From NCBI GenBank assembly GCA_021228405.1, contig JAJQRF010000005.1:248001-312000 (forward strand): a DNA stretch of 64,000 bases, in the 5' to 3' direction. The notes beneath the pieces were generated by a model, which was not told the DNA's origin, made no database searches, and worked only from the letters and a program-made list of their open reading frames with translations. The position numbers and the translations under genes are program-made. The DNA is from Pyrinomonadaceae bacterium (GTDB lineage: Bacteria > Acidobacteriota > Blastocatellia > Pyrinomonadales > Pyrinomonadaceae). Positions 9,999 through 18,590 of this stretch are shown in pieces. Every line of letters starts with the position of its first letter. Positions within the stretch are counted from its first letter, which is position 1.

Positions 9999-10778
9999 AT
10001 GAATTCAGGATTTAACAAATTTCTCGGGCTTGCGATGTGCAAAAAAACTACGATTCTTCTCTGGTTGAGCGTAGTTTTTTTCTTTACGTTTGCGGCATCC
10101 GAAATCTCCGCACAAAAGAAATTTTTTAAGAGCTACCCGGCAGGTAAAAGCGTTCGTCTGCAATTAACTAACCGCACGGGAACCGTCACGGTCGAAGGCT
10201 GGAACAAACAGGAAGTGGCGATCTCCGCTTATCTCGAACAGCCCGCCGCCAATATCGAACCGCAAAGCTTGAGCGGAACGATTTTGATAAATCTCGTCAA
10301 AGATAATCAGGGCAGAAACGAAGTCGGCAACGTAAACTTTCTGGTTCGCGTTCCGTTCACGTCATCGGTCGACATCGAAACCCGGATGGGAAATTTGAAC
10401 GTCAGCAACATTCAGGGCGGACTCGTCCGCGCACATATTTCGAGCGAAGGCGACATTACTTTGACAAATATCGCGGCAAGCGCGGTTTCGGCTGAAAACG
10501 TGATCGGCGATATTTTCTACGACGGTGAAATTCAGCGTGAAGGAAATTACCGGTTTACCTCGACACGCGGAAACATCAATTTGCGAATCCCCTTTAATTC
10601 CTCATTCAGACTCGTGGCAACCGCGCCTTCAACACGCAACATTCAGTTGGGCGAATTTGCCAACGGCGATATGAACGTCATCCGTGACGGACGGCGTGTC
10701 GCGGGCAAATTCGGCGACGGTAGTGCAACGTTTACCGTTACGAATCAACGCGGCAGCATTTCTTTTATCCGAAGATAA
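9999..10778 (+). CDS. Secreted DUF4097-type beta-helix protein
   Basis: About 260 residues. The ATG at 9999 is used here; the ATG at 10035 would begin right at the signal peptide (MCKKTTILLW through ISAQ). The mature part has repeating strands in the style GNLNVSNIQGGLVRAHISSEGDITLTNI, the pattern of DUF4097/adhesin-like parallel beta-helix proteins. The function of DUF4097 is not established; such proteins often lie in sigma/anti-sigma operons, as here. It is followed 37 bp later by a paralogue, suggesting tandem duplication and a shared envelope role. Confidence 0.75.
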   Translation: MNSGFNKFLGLAMCKKTTILLWLSVVFFFTFAASEISAQKKFFKSYPAGKSVRLQLTNRTGTVTVEGWNKQEVAISAYLEQPAANIEPQSLSGTILINLVKDNQGRNEVGNVNFLVRVPFTSSVDIETRMGNLNVSNIQGGLVRAHISSEGDITLTNIAASAVSAENVIGDIFYDGEIQREGNYRFTSTRGNINLRIPFNSSFRLVATAPSTRNIQLGEFANGDMNVIRDGRRVAGKFGDGSATFTVTNQRGSISFIRR

Positions 10779-10815
10779 TTTTTCAGAACAAAATTATCTT
10801 CCAAAACCCGATCAA

Positions 10816-11664
10816 ATGAAAAAAAATATTCGATTTATTGTGCCGGGCATAGTAATTTTGCTGTGCTTCGGCAATTTTGCTTTTTCACAAAACCTGATAA
10901 AACGAACGACCTATAAAAACGAAACTTTTGAATTCGGTGCCGGCGGAACCGTTTCGATCATCGGCGCACCGCAAGGTTCGATCTCGATCGAAGGCTGGTC
11001 GAAAAACGAGATCGAAGTTTCCGCCGAAATTGAAATACAGGCGGCGACCGAAGCCGATCTGACCAGACTAGCCGAGGTAAACGGCATCGTTTTTGACGAT
11101 GTGCGCGGTCATTTGCGCATCATTTCGGTCGGAACGCACGACAAGGATTATATGAAGCGCGTCGGCAGGAAATTCCCGAAAAATCTGCTCGGATTGCCGT
11201 TCAAAGTCGATTATAAATTGAAAGTTCCGAAATATTGCGACCTCGAAGTTGACGGCGGAAGCGGCGATTTTTCGCTTTCGGGCGTGGACGGCACGATGCG
11301 TATTAAATTCCTCAATTCAAACGCCAAAATCGAATTGGTCGGCGGCGCGATTCAGGCAACTGTCGGAACCGGAAAAGTCGATGTTTCGATCCCGACAAGA
11401 AACTGGCGCGGCAGATTTGCCGACATTCAGCTTGCGTCGGGAAATATGAACGTTTGGCTTCCCTTCAGCCTTAACGCCGAAGTCACCGCCAGCGTTTTGC
11501 GAAACGGAAAGATCGAAAATTCATTTGCCGAGCTGAAACCGCGCAGTAAAATCGCCTTTACCGAAAAATCGATTGCAGCAAAAGCCGGAAACGGCGGAAT
11601 TCCGCTGAGTTTTACGGTCGGCGACGGCGAGCTGAACATTTCACAATATAAAAAACCCGAATAA
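10816..11664 (+). CDS. Secreted DUF4097-type protein (paralogue of preceding gene)
   Basis: The start at ATG 10816 puts a signal peptide (hydrophobic run FIVPGIVILLCFGNFAFSQ) at the N-terminus of a 282-residue protein. The mature part begins with TFEFGAGGTVSIIGAPQGSI and SIEGWSKNEIEVSAEIE, closely echoing the EGWNKQEV segment of the upstream neighbour. A repetitive beta-helix-like region follows. It is the last gene of the sigma, anti-sigma, DUF4097, DUF4097 unit, which ends at a GC-rich palindrome (11679-11692). It may bind or shield envelope material, but no catalytic residues are visible. Confidence 0.75.
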   Translation: MKKNIRFIVPGIVILLCFGNFAFSQNLIKRTTYKNETFEFGAGGTVSIIGAPQGSISIEGWSKNEIEVSAEIEIQAATEADLTRLAEVNGIVFDDVRGHLRIISVGTHDKDYMKRVGRKFPKNLLGLPFKVDYKLKVPKYCDLEVDGGSGDFSLSGVDGTMRIKFLNSNAKIELVGGAIQATVGTGKVDVSIPTRNWRGRFADIQLASGNMNVWLPFSLNAEVTASVLRNGKIENSFAELKPRSKIAFTEKSIAAKAGNGGIPLSFTVGDGELNISQYKKPE

Positions 11665-11678
11665 CCCCGTTCAGAGTT

Positions 11679-11696
11679 CCGCCTTCAGGCGGCTTT
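11679..11696. terminator. REP-like GC palindrome, possible terminator
   Basis: CCGCCT and AGGCGG form a perfect 6 bp stem around TC (11679-11692), followed by CTTTTCG. It ends the sigma/DUF4097 operon. The surrounding bases (TTCAGAGTTCCGCCTTC...) match a second copy near 34144-34157 read on the opposite strand, so this is also a dispersed repeat. Confidence 0.6.
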
Positions 11697-11859
11697 TCGC
11701 ATCGAATTGCCTTCTCAAAAAGGAACTGTGAACACGATTCCGAAATTTTAGCTTTGCACGATTGCTCTATAAAATTTCGTTTTTGAATTTGGCAAATGAA
11801 AAGTGATAAGTTATTTTTTCTAAATCACTTTCCATTTTTATTTTTCAGATTGATAAATT

Positions 11860-12450
11860 ATGACAATTAAATCAGATGTTTGGCTTCGCAAAATGGCGGA
11901 AGAACACGATATGATTTCGCCGTTCCTTCCCGATTTGGTCAGAGAAACCAATGGCAACCGCATAATTTCGGCGGGTTGTTCAAGCTACGGTTACGATATG
12001 CGCCTGGCGGACGACGGTTTCCGCATTTTTTCATCATTTCACGGACGCGAGATCGACCCGAAAAAGTTTGATGAAGATTCGCTGATCGAACCGCCGATGC
12101 GCGAAGCCGAAGACGGCGCGAAATATTATCTTCTCCCGCCGCATCATTACGGTTTGGGCGTAACCGTCGAAACCTTCAAAATGCCGCGCAACGTAACCGG
12201 CGTAGCACTCGGCAAATCAACCTACGCCCGCGCTGGACTGTTGGTCAATACGACCCCGCTCGAAGCAGGCTGGTCGGGCAGATTGGTCGTTGAAATCGCC
12301 AATCTCGCCAATCTACCGCTCCGCGTTTACGTCAACGAAGGAATCGGTCAGATTTTATTCTTTGAATCCGACGAAGATTGCGCCGTTTCATACTCGGACA
12401 GGGGCGGAAAATATCAAAACCAACAAGGCTTAACTTTCGCAAAGGTTTAA
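11860..12450 (+). CDS. dcd: dCTP deaminase
   Basis: The 196-residue product matches dCTP deaminase along its full length. Seen are the N-terminal SDVWLRKMAEEHDMI, the active-site region SSYGYDMRLAD, the nucleotide-binding GKSTYARAG, and the C-terminal lid FESDEDCAVSYSDRGGKYQ. The enzyme deaminates dCTP to dUTP in pyrimidine deoxynucleotide synthesis, acting as a homotrimer in the cytoplasm. It stands alone, with 195 bp upstream after the DUF4097 operon, and ends 18 bp before a 43 bp perfect palindrome that may terminate it. Mono- versus bifunctional (dUTPase-coupled) type is not settled. Confidence 0.95.
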   Translation: MTIKSDVWLRKMAEEHDMISPFLPDLVRETNGNRIISAGCSSYGYDMRLADDGFRIFSSFHGREIDPKKFDEDSLIEPPMREAEDGAKYYLLPPHHYGLGVTVETFKMPRNVTGVALGKSTYARAGLLVNTTPLEAGWSGRLVVEIANLANLPLRVYVNEGIGQILFFESDEDCAVSYSDRGGKYQNQQGLTFAKV

Positions 12451-12468
12451 TTCAATAAGTTCTTGAAA

Positions 12469-12511
12469 AGTAAACCATCGTTTGTCCAATTTGGACAAAC
12501 GATGGTTTACT
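12469..12511. repeat. Perfect 21 bp inverted repeat (family 1)
   Basis: Arms 12469-12489 and 12491-12511 are perfect reverse complements around a single T. The arm reads TTGGACAAACGATGGTTTAC plus one base in its outward orientation. The same ~20 bp motif (GGACAA..GATG.TTTA) recurs at 18326-18505, beyond the AT-rich island. It may also serve as terminator for dcd, though it lacks a strong T-run. Confidence 0.8.
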
Positions 12512-12649
12512 ATCCAAAGACTGAATATTTGTTCATTTTCCGTCTTCGGATTCATTTCTTACAAAACCATCCGATACGCAAATTTTGAAATTCTTTGTAA
12601 CTGTAAGCACCAGACAATACTAATTTTGATTGCTTTCTTCAATTGCGGC

Positions 12650-13263
12650 TCACTGCCGCAACAAATTTTCCCAAGACTTTGTTGGAACGAGTTCTATCGT
12701 TTCTTTTTTTATAGTGCCTTCAAACTTTTGTGCGCGCAAAGCGGCTTGAATTTCGATTTGCACACCGCCTTTTTCTGTTCTGGTTCTATTGCAAATCTTT
12801 ATTTCATCACGCGCCGCAATTCGTAGCGGCATATTCCCAACCCAAAACTCGGCTAAACTTAAATGTTTGGCAATACACTCTTTTAGCTTGTCATTTCGTC
12901 CCCGAGAAAAACATCGCCTTCTGCCTCAGCATTCTCTATTTCGCAGCCATGAATAGAAACTACTTGATCGGCTTTATTAACCATTGCCAAGCAGCTCCCT
13001 TCCATAAACACACGACTATCCAAGTGCAAATCCCAATTGCCTTTCGATTTGATTCCAAGAAATGAGTAAAACGAGTAATCTTTTCCCGCAATAGCACCAG
13101 CTACCTCTGTAGTTCCAGCTTCGATACCGCCTCCATGAATCGCAATGATTGCCGTTTCCGGCGCACCATAGCGTTCAATGATTTTGTAATCAGTATTTTC
13201 ATTTTCGTGTTCTATCATTTGTTTATAACTTACATATTTATTCTTTTCGCCCATAAATTTCAT
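12650..13263 (-). pseudogene. Poly-gamma-glutamate hydrolase family protein, frameshifted
   Basis: The first part (13263 to about 12903) carries IIAIHGGGIEAGTTEVA, then SFLGIKSKGNWDLHL and VSIHGCE, motifs of the zinc-dependent PGA hydrolase family (PF05908). The frame then ends at TGA SCodon after GDEMTS-TAA near 12880. The next frame continues as GRNDKLKECIAKHL and ICNRTRTEKGGVQIEIQAALR, the expected C-terminal part, to a TGA at 12650. The break falls in a run of four G on the coding strand (12900-12903); five would restore one frame of about 205 codons. An RBS-like GGAG precedes ATG 13263. The family degrades capsular poly-glutamate or helps phage pass it. True decay, sequencing error and programmed slippage are all possible. 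Confidence 0.8.
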
Positions 13264-13328
13264 TCTCTCCAGTATGTTTATTACTTCTTTTTTCTAATAA
13301 ATTTTCTGCGCATCAAGCTGACGCGGTT

Positions 13329-13760
13329 TTAAAACAGCCGGGGTTGAATCGTTACTTGCGACACCCCTTGATTTTTGACATATTGCCGAATCACTTCTTC
13401 CGATGAATGTGCGCCGACCGTCGAAACGAAATACCCGTCCGACCAGAATTGTCCGCCCCACAACTGTTTTTTCACTTCCGGCATTTGCTTGAATATTTCG
13501 CGTGCCGTGATTGATTTAATAATTTGCATAATCTTTTTCGGACTATACATTGGAACTGATTGCACGAAAAAATGAACGTGATCGTCATCGGTTCCGATTT
13601 CGAGAAACTCGATTTCATACCGCAGCGCAATGACTTCGCAGATTTCTTTGAGTTTCTCGTCAACATCTTTCGTAAATATCGCTTTTCGATATTTCGCCGG
13701 ACAAACGATGTGATAAAGCAATATCGAAACGTCGTACTGTTTCCGAATGAGTTCGCTCAT
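13329..13760 (-). CDS. tnpA: IS200/IS605-family transposase (TnpA, Y1 HUH)
   Basis: This 143-residue protein has the size and motifs of IS200-type TnpA. HVH (in DDDHVHFFVQSVP) is the HUH metal-binding motif. The catalytic tyrosine is expected in VIRQYVKNQG near the C-terminus, and LYHIVCPAKYRK is the usual N-terminal strand. The enzyme moves single-stranded DNA by Y1 chemistry and recognises subterminal hairpins. A hairpin candidate lies just before the gene at 13775-13791. No TnpB follows. The gene looks intact. It sits between two broken genes inside the AT-rich island. Element ends are not resolved from this sequence. Confidence 0.92.
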   Translation of the reverse strand: MSELIRKQYDVSILLYHIVCPAKYRKAIFTKDVDEKLKEICEVIALRYEIEFLEIGTDDDHVHFFVQSVPMYSPKKIMQIIKSITAREIFKQMPEVKKQLWGGQFWSDGYFVSTVGAHSSEEVIRQYVKNQGVSQVTIQPRLF

Positions 13761-13774
13761 TCCTACAGTATATT

Positions 13775-13791
13775 CCGTAGCAGAACTACGG
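13775..13791. repeat. Subterminal hairpin of IS200-like element (candidate)
   Basis: CCGTAG-CAGAA-CTACGG is a 6 bp perfect stem with a 5-base loop, 15 bp upstream of the tnpA start. IS200/IS605 transposases bind imperfect hairpins near their ends, so this is likely the element's left-end hairpin. I could not pick a matching right-end hairpin with confidence. Confidence 0.55.
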
Positions 13792-13963
13792 GGAATTAGA
13801 CCTTTAAGGAACGATTAATATTCAACAATGAGTGTATATTTGGCTGCTGAAAGGTTTTTTCTTTATAAATTCTTTGACTCTTTGGTTAAAAATTTGTATA
13901 TTTGTTGCAATTTTTAAAAACACTCATACTTTTGAGTTTATAAGTTCGGACATCACCAAAAAA

Positions 13964-14869
13964 ATGCAACTAAAGAATATCATTACCACAAATCAGTCTG
14001 ATATTGCATTTATTGCAGGAAACGGAATAAACCGCTTCCCGAATAATCCAAAGGCAATTTCTTGGGATGACCTATTAATGAAGCTATGGAATAGTTTCTC
14101 GCCAGACAGCTATAAAGAAGTTCCAAAGGGAATTACAATTACCGAATTCTATGACCTGCTAGATATAGCTACGAGCAAAAATCGATCAACGAATTCTCAA
14201 ATTCAAAAAGAAGCAAGCAGATTGCTATCAGATTGGAAATTTCAAAATCATCATACCGCTTTCGTAAGAAAAGCCTTCGAGATAAACGCTCCAATTTTAA
14301 CAACAAATTTTGATTTAATTTTGCCGACTTGTTTAGGATTAAAACAGTTCTACACCGATACCAAAGCATTCACGGACTTTTATCCTTGGACAACATATTA
14401 CGGCAACAGGCAACTAAATTACCCGACCGATGGCTTTGGAATATGGTTTATCAATGGCTTTGTAAAATATCATAGAAGTATTCGATTAGGGCTTTCTCAC
14501 TATATGGGTTCAGTAGAGAAAGCAAGGAGTTTCTTGTACAAAGGAAACGAAAGAAAACTCTTTAGTGGAAAAAATCAAGATAATTGGTGAGGCTCGAAAA
14601 ATTGGCTTCATATTATTTTTAATAAGTCCCTCTGCATTTTTGGAATAGGTATGGAGGAAAACGAAGTTTTTATTCGTTGGTTGTTGATCGAACGAGCGAA
14701 ATACTTTAGGAAGTTTCCAGAACGAGCCAAAAGCGGATGGTATGTTTCACCGAAAAGAAAAAAAGCTGACGATAGAGATATTGGAAAAATTAAATTTCTT
14801 GAAGGGATTGGTTTCAAACTTATTGAAACGGATGATTATGCAGGAATTTACGAAACCCCTTGGGCTTAA
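13964..14869 (+). pseudogene. SIR2-like domain protein interrupted by in-frame TGA
   Basis: The start is ATG 13964; the frame is open further upstream but only with hydrophobic non-homologous sequence. The N-terminal part shows AFIAGNGINRFPNNP (NAD-binding glycine region), ILTTNFDLILP and FINGFVKYHRSIRLGLSHY, a pattern of SIR2-like proteins, many of which are NAD-degrading defence effectors. A TGA at 14588-14590 stops it at residue 208. The same frame continues without shift as NWLHIIFNKSLCIFGIG, then EVFIRWLLIERAKYF, a typical SIR2-like C-terminal half, to TAA at 14869. The single nonsense codon suggests recent inactivation. A split gene with re-initiation at ATG 14651 is less likely because the domain is cut mid-fold. 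Confidence 0.8.
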
Positions 14870-14938
14870 TAGATTCCTATGACGGGTTTTTCTAAAAAAT
14901 TCGCTAGGCTTGTAAGAAATATAAAGGAAGATACAACT

Positions 14939-15553
14939 ATGGAAACACTTTTAGATAAAGAAATGAACGTAAAAGCAACAACGGAAACAGATGTTGAATT
15001 TAATGAGTGGTTTATAAACTGGGAAAAAACTAATTTTGGGAATTTAGATCAGTTACCAGTTGCAATCCAAAATGAAATACGAAGGCTTGCAGTCCTGCAA
15101 ATGTCTAAAGAGCGTCGGAATCACACTTTACAAACGACAGCGTTAATCAATGAAGTTTATATAAAACTTATGAAAGCCCCAAACTTTAATATTGAGGGAA
15201 AAAGTCATTTTATTAAACGCATAGCTCTGATGATGAGAAACATACTCATTGATTATGCCAGAAAAAGGAAAATTTCAGGAGGTATGTATTGCGATCAGTA
15301 TTTAGACGAAATTAACTATTCAAAGGAAGAAATATCTGCTGTTGATAATTTAGCTTTGAGTATGGCACTTGAAAAATTAGAAATGCTCGATCGAAAACTG
15401 GCAGAAATAGTTGAGATGCGTTTTTTTATGGGGCTCACAATGAGTCAGATTGCTGAGGCTTTAGGAGTTTCCAAATCAACAGTTGAACGTGATTGGCACA
15501 CGGCAAAGGCTTTTTTGAATGCTGAATTAAGAAGCACAGTTTATGACTCCTAA
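14939..15553 (+). CDS. ECF-type sigma factor, TIGR02999-like, paired with kinase
   Basis: ATG 14939 is chosen because AAGGAAG lies at 14924-14930 with 8 bp spacing; an earlier ATG at 14879 lacks this. The 204-residue product has LAVLQMSKERRNHTLQTTALINEVYIKL and HFIKRIALMMRNILIDYARKRK split over region 2, and a region 4 HTH LTMSQIAEALGVSKSTVERDW. These are signatures of the TIGR02999 sigma family, which in Acidobacteriota and Planctomycetota sits beside Ser/Thr kinase genes. Its last 11 bases overlap the start of such a kinase here. The genes are clearly AT-richer than the surrounding chromosome, suggesting acquisition. Confidence 0.9.
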   Translation: METLLDKEMNVKATTETDVEFNEWFINWEKTNFGNLDQLPVAIQNEIRRLAVLQMSKERRNHTLQTTALINEVYIKLMKAPNFNIEGKSHFIKRIALMMRNILIDYARKRKISGGMYCDQYLDEINYSKEEISAVDNLALSMALEKLEMLDRKLAEIVEMRFFMGLTMSQIAEALGVSKSTVERDWHTAKAFLNAELRSTVYDS

Positions 15554-17600
15554 TCAATGGCAAAATATAAAAAAAGTTTTTGAAGAAGTTTGCTCTATTA
15601 CGTCTTCAGAAGAACTAGTTAAAATACTTAATCAAAGAGAGTTGAGTGATGAAGAACTAGATCAGATAAAAAGAATGGTTGAAAATCAGAACCTAACTTT
15701 TTTAGATAAGTCTGCAATAGAAAATGCTGCAAACTTTTTAATAAAAGAATACGATGATTTCAAAGGAAGAAGAATTGGACACTTTTATATAGAGTCGATA
15801 ATTGGTGTCGGCGGCATGGGCATTGTCTATAAAGCAAAAGACGAAAAATTAAGGCGCAATGTTGCTATTAAAATTCTTCCCAGCCAATCCTTGGGGTTAG
15901 AACAGTTTCGGCAATTTGAAAATGAAGCAATTGCCGCATCTGCCCTCAACCATCCCAATATCATAACAGTTCACGAGATCGGACAGGAAATTTCCTTTCA
16001 ATATATTGTTACTGAATTCATTGAAGGAGAAACATTGCGTGACAAATTAAATAACGAACAACTGGGTAAAACCGAGGTAATTAATATTGCAATAAATATA
16101 GCCGAGGCACTTAACATAGCTCACGAAAATGAAATTATCCATCGTGATATCAAGCCCGAAAATATAATGATTCACTACAAAGGCTTCATAAAGGTCGTGG
16201 ATTTTGGACTTGCGCATTTCTCTCACTCGACTGAAATTGAAAATCAACAATTTACGCTAACAAAGATAAATTCCGGCACCAGTCAAGTCTTAGGAACCTT
16301 TCGCTATATGTCACCCGAGCAGTTATTAGGTGAAACGCTTAATAAACAAACGGATATTTGGTCACTGGGCATAGTAATATACGAAATGTTATTCGGACAA
16401 ATCCCCTTTGAATGGAATTCCGAAATGGATATTAAAGAGCAGTTGCAAAACAGTTACCTCAGTATTCCCAATGCCCCGCAGACAGATGATTTCAAAGAAA
16501 TTCTCAGAAAATCAATCAGTAAAAACAAAGATAATAGATATCAAAATATAAGCGATTTACTTAATGATTTAAAGTTGCTGAAGAGTAAATACGATCAGGA
16601 AATCCAAGAAGATTTGATACGAACTTTTGTTGGGGAAAAATATGATTACTATAAAAATTGCTGGAATGGCAAAAAGATAAGCAATAATCTTGCTTGCCTC
16701 GCATTTGGACCTGTCTGGATGGGTTACAGGAAAATGTATTTATGGGCAATATCATTAATTATGGGATTTTTTATTATTGCAAATTTAATCAGTTATTTTT
16801 CGCTCGGTGAGCTATTAGAAAAAGTAAGATGGACGTTTTTCCCAACCTTTACAATAGTTGCCAATAGAATTTATGAAAATCACGTAAAAACTAAAATACT
16901 GGAAATTAAATCCAAGGGATTATCTAAACAGGAGGAACTTATGAAAATACAGGAAAAAGGCGGAACTTCATATGTCGGAGCAATATTTATTGTTCTGCTT
17001 TTCGGCGTTGTGGCGTTTTTTAGTCAAAGCAATTTGCTAATAAATATCTGGAGTAGTGAACCTACTTCTAATTCACAATCTGACGCGATCAAAAAAGACA
17101 AATCGGAATTGGAAAAGTTATATTTGGAAGCCTCTGAGATTAGTCAGCAAATGCTCAATATCGAAACTTCAAAAGAATTTGCTCCGACATTCATCTTTCC
17201 CAAAGACTTGACTCAAACCGACTATATTTCGGAAGTCAAAAGGCGGACAGCTTTACAAAAAAATGTATATGAGCAATATGTGTCGATGAATAATAAACTG
17301 ATAACGACTTACGACAAAATTATCAATGAGCGTCAAAGATTAAAGAAAACAGAATTGCCCAGCCAGGTGGCAGGTGTTGATTTTTTGAGGAGTCGTCATG
17401 TTGCCTGTGTAAGATACGAGCGTTTTCTGCAAGATATATTACAAACCGAACCGCTAACCGAAGAAAAAATACAAGCTTTACAAACAGCATTAGATGAGGA
17501 GTTGGATTCCCTTTCTGAAGAAATCCTAAAAAAAATGCGGAAATTCACCGAATTGAATTCGGAACTTCAACGTGATGTTATAAATGGCTCTGTAAAGTAA
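15543..17600 (+). CDS. Membrane Ser/Thr protein kinase with DUF2628-like tail
   Basis: This 685-residue protein has an N-terminal leader (MTPNQWQNIKKVFEE) typical of kinases coupled to TIGR02999 sigma factors. The kinase domain spans about 80-345: glycine loop GVGGMG 88-93, catalytic lysine in VAIK 107-110, HRDIKPEN 200-207, DFG 220-222, and GTFRYMSPEQ 251-260. All catalytic residues are present. A segment at about 370-400 (YYKNCWNG..LAFGPVWMGYRKMY) resembles DUF2628, then two membrane helices follow at about 398-418 and 478-500, with a coiled-coil-like C-terminal part of about 180 residues outside. It phosphorylates proteins on Ser/Thr and probably signals across the membrane; its target may include the overlapping sigma factor. 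Confidence 0.92.
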   Translation: MTPNQWQNIKKVFEEVCSITSSEELVKILNQRELSDEELDQIKRMVENQNLTFLDKSAIENAANFLIKEYDDFKGRRIGHFYIESIIGVGGMGIVYKAKDEKLRRNVAIKILPSQSLGLEQFRQFENEAIAASALNHPNIITVHEIGQEISFQYIVTEFIEGETLRDKLNNEQLGKTEVINIAINIAEALNIAHENEIIHRDIKPENIMIHYKGFIKVVDFGLAHFSHSTEIENQQFTLTKINSGTSQVLGTFRYMSPEQLLGETLNKQTDIWSLGIVIYEMLFGQIPFEWNSEMDIKEQLQNSYLSIPNAPQTDDFKEILRKSISKNKDNRYQNISDLLNDLKLLKSKYDQEIQEDLIRTFVGEKYDYYKNCWNGKKISNNLACLAFGPVWMGYRKMYLWAISLIMGFFIIANLISYFSLGELLEKVRWTFFPTFTIVANRIYENHVKTKILEIKSKGLSKQEELMKIQEKGGTSYVGAIFIVLLFGVVAFFSQSNLLINIWSSEPTSNSQSDAIKKDKSELEKLYLEASEISQQMLNIETSKEFAPTFIFPKDLTQTDYISEVKRRTALQKNVYEQYVSMNNKLITTYDKIINERQRLKKTELPSQVAGVDFLRSRHVACVRYERFLQDILQTEPLTEEKIQALQTALDEELDSLSEEILKKMRKFTELNSELQRDVINGSVK

Positions 17601-17654
17601 TTAAGGAAAATATTTAACCTGCGTAGAAAAAGTAATTGTCTGACGCTATTTTCA

Positions 17655-17690
17655 TATCCGCTCATCAACATTTGGTGACGGATTTTTTTT
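17655..17690 (+). terminator. Rho-independent terminator after kinase gene
   Basis: ATCCG (17656-17660) pairs with CGGAT (17679-17683), extended by TCA/TGA after a bulge, and is followed by an eight-T run. It ends the sigma-kinase unit. Confidence 0.7.
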
Positions 17691-17773
17691 GTTAATACGC
17701 TATTTAAAGATAAATTTATCAGTAAAATTTCATCCGAAAATTACTATAAATGATAAAAGTTCAGGAGTTGGCA

Positions 17774-18184
17774 ATGGAACAGAATCAAAGACTTTATAGA
17801 AAATCAAAGAAAACCCGAAACCAATCCGGAGTTTTCTCCGACGAGCATAAAAATTGCAAAGCTTGTGATAAACAGATCTTACGCCTAGAAATCGAGCAAA
17901 GAATGCTTAAAAATAAATGGATACTATTACGTGCAAAATTTTCTTTTGCAGTCTGTGTGATTAACCTTTTACTTTTAATGGGAGCTTGTATTTATATTTT
18001 TATCAATTCGTTTTATTTTCCACAAGAAATAAGATACAGCGTCGCAAGCATCGTCTATTTATCAATATTTGCTTTTATCGGTTATATAACGAATACATCA
18101 TCTATGATGCGTGCTGTCGCATCTGCAATATTGAATTTTTCCTTTCATAATAAAGAAAAGAAGAAATCTCGTAAGAAACTTTAG
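17774..18184 (+). CDS. Small two-helix membrane protein, unknown
   Basis: ATG 17774 is preferred over 17750 because AGGAG at 17763-17767 is spaced six bases from it. The 136-residue product begins with a Lys/Arg-rich cytoplasmic part carrying CKACDKQ, a possible half zinc site. Two membrane helices follow (about residues 65-85 and 95-112), and it ends in a basic tail KEKKKSRKKL. I recognise no family. It follows the kinase gene by 170 bp, behind a terminator, and shares its AT-rich composition, so it likely belongs to the same imported segment. Confidence 0.6.
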   Translation: MEQNQRLYRKSKKTRNQSGVFSDEHKNCKACDKQILRLEIEQRMLKNKWILLRAKFSFAVCVINLLLLMGACIYIFINSFYFPQEIRYSVASIVYLSIFAFIGYITNTSSMMRAVASAILNFSFHNKEKKKSRKKL

Positions 18185-18325
18185 TTGTAAAGAATTAAAT
18201 TTTTACCATTCAAACCAAGTTTTATGAAGATTTTTCTATAACCCCTTCAAGATAACTAGATTCAAGTAAATTCGTAAATAGATTTTTGTCCTTTCGGACT
18301 TTTGATGCTTAATTTTTGCACTTTC

Positions 18326-18505
18326 AGACAACGGATGGTTAAATTATCGAAAAAGCGTCAATATATGATTTAGCACAAATCCTTTATTTGCAATTTCCTC
18401 TTGGACAAAGGATGATTTATTCGCGGACAAGCTATGGTTAAAGTTTCAAGTTCTTTGAAAAATAAATCATCCGTTGTCCGACTTAGACAACGGATGATTT
18501 ATTTT
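18326..18505. repeat. Cluster of ~20 bp repeats (family 1)
   Basis: Five copies of a motif of the form GGACAACGGATGATTTATT occur: 18326-18345 (AGACAACGGATGGTTAAATT), 18401-18421, 18423-18443 (diverged), 18461-18480 on the opposite strand, and 18483-18505. The last two face each other and form a long hairpin with loop CGACTTA. Spacing of adjacent copies is about 22 bp. The same motif forms the palindrome at 12469-12511. No coding potential. Confidence 0.7.
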
Positions 18506-18590
18506 CTGTCGACAAAAATTTATTCATTTTTCCATCTTTTGAGTAATCATTCGGAAAGATTTGTAAATTATTCTTTAATTTCGCCGGATA

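Noticed and set aside
14588-14590. TGA as selenocysteine codon in the SIR2-like gene
   Set aside because: No SECIS-like hairpin follows directly, SIR2-like proteins have no known selenocysteine there, and the neighbouring gene is also broken.
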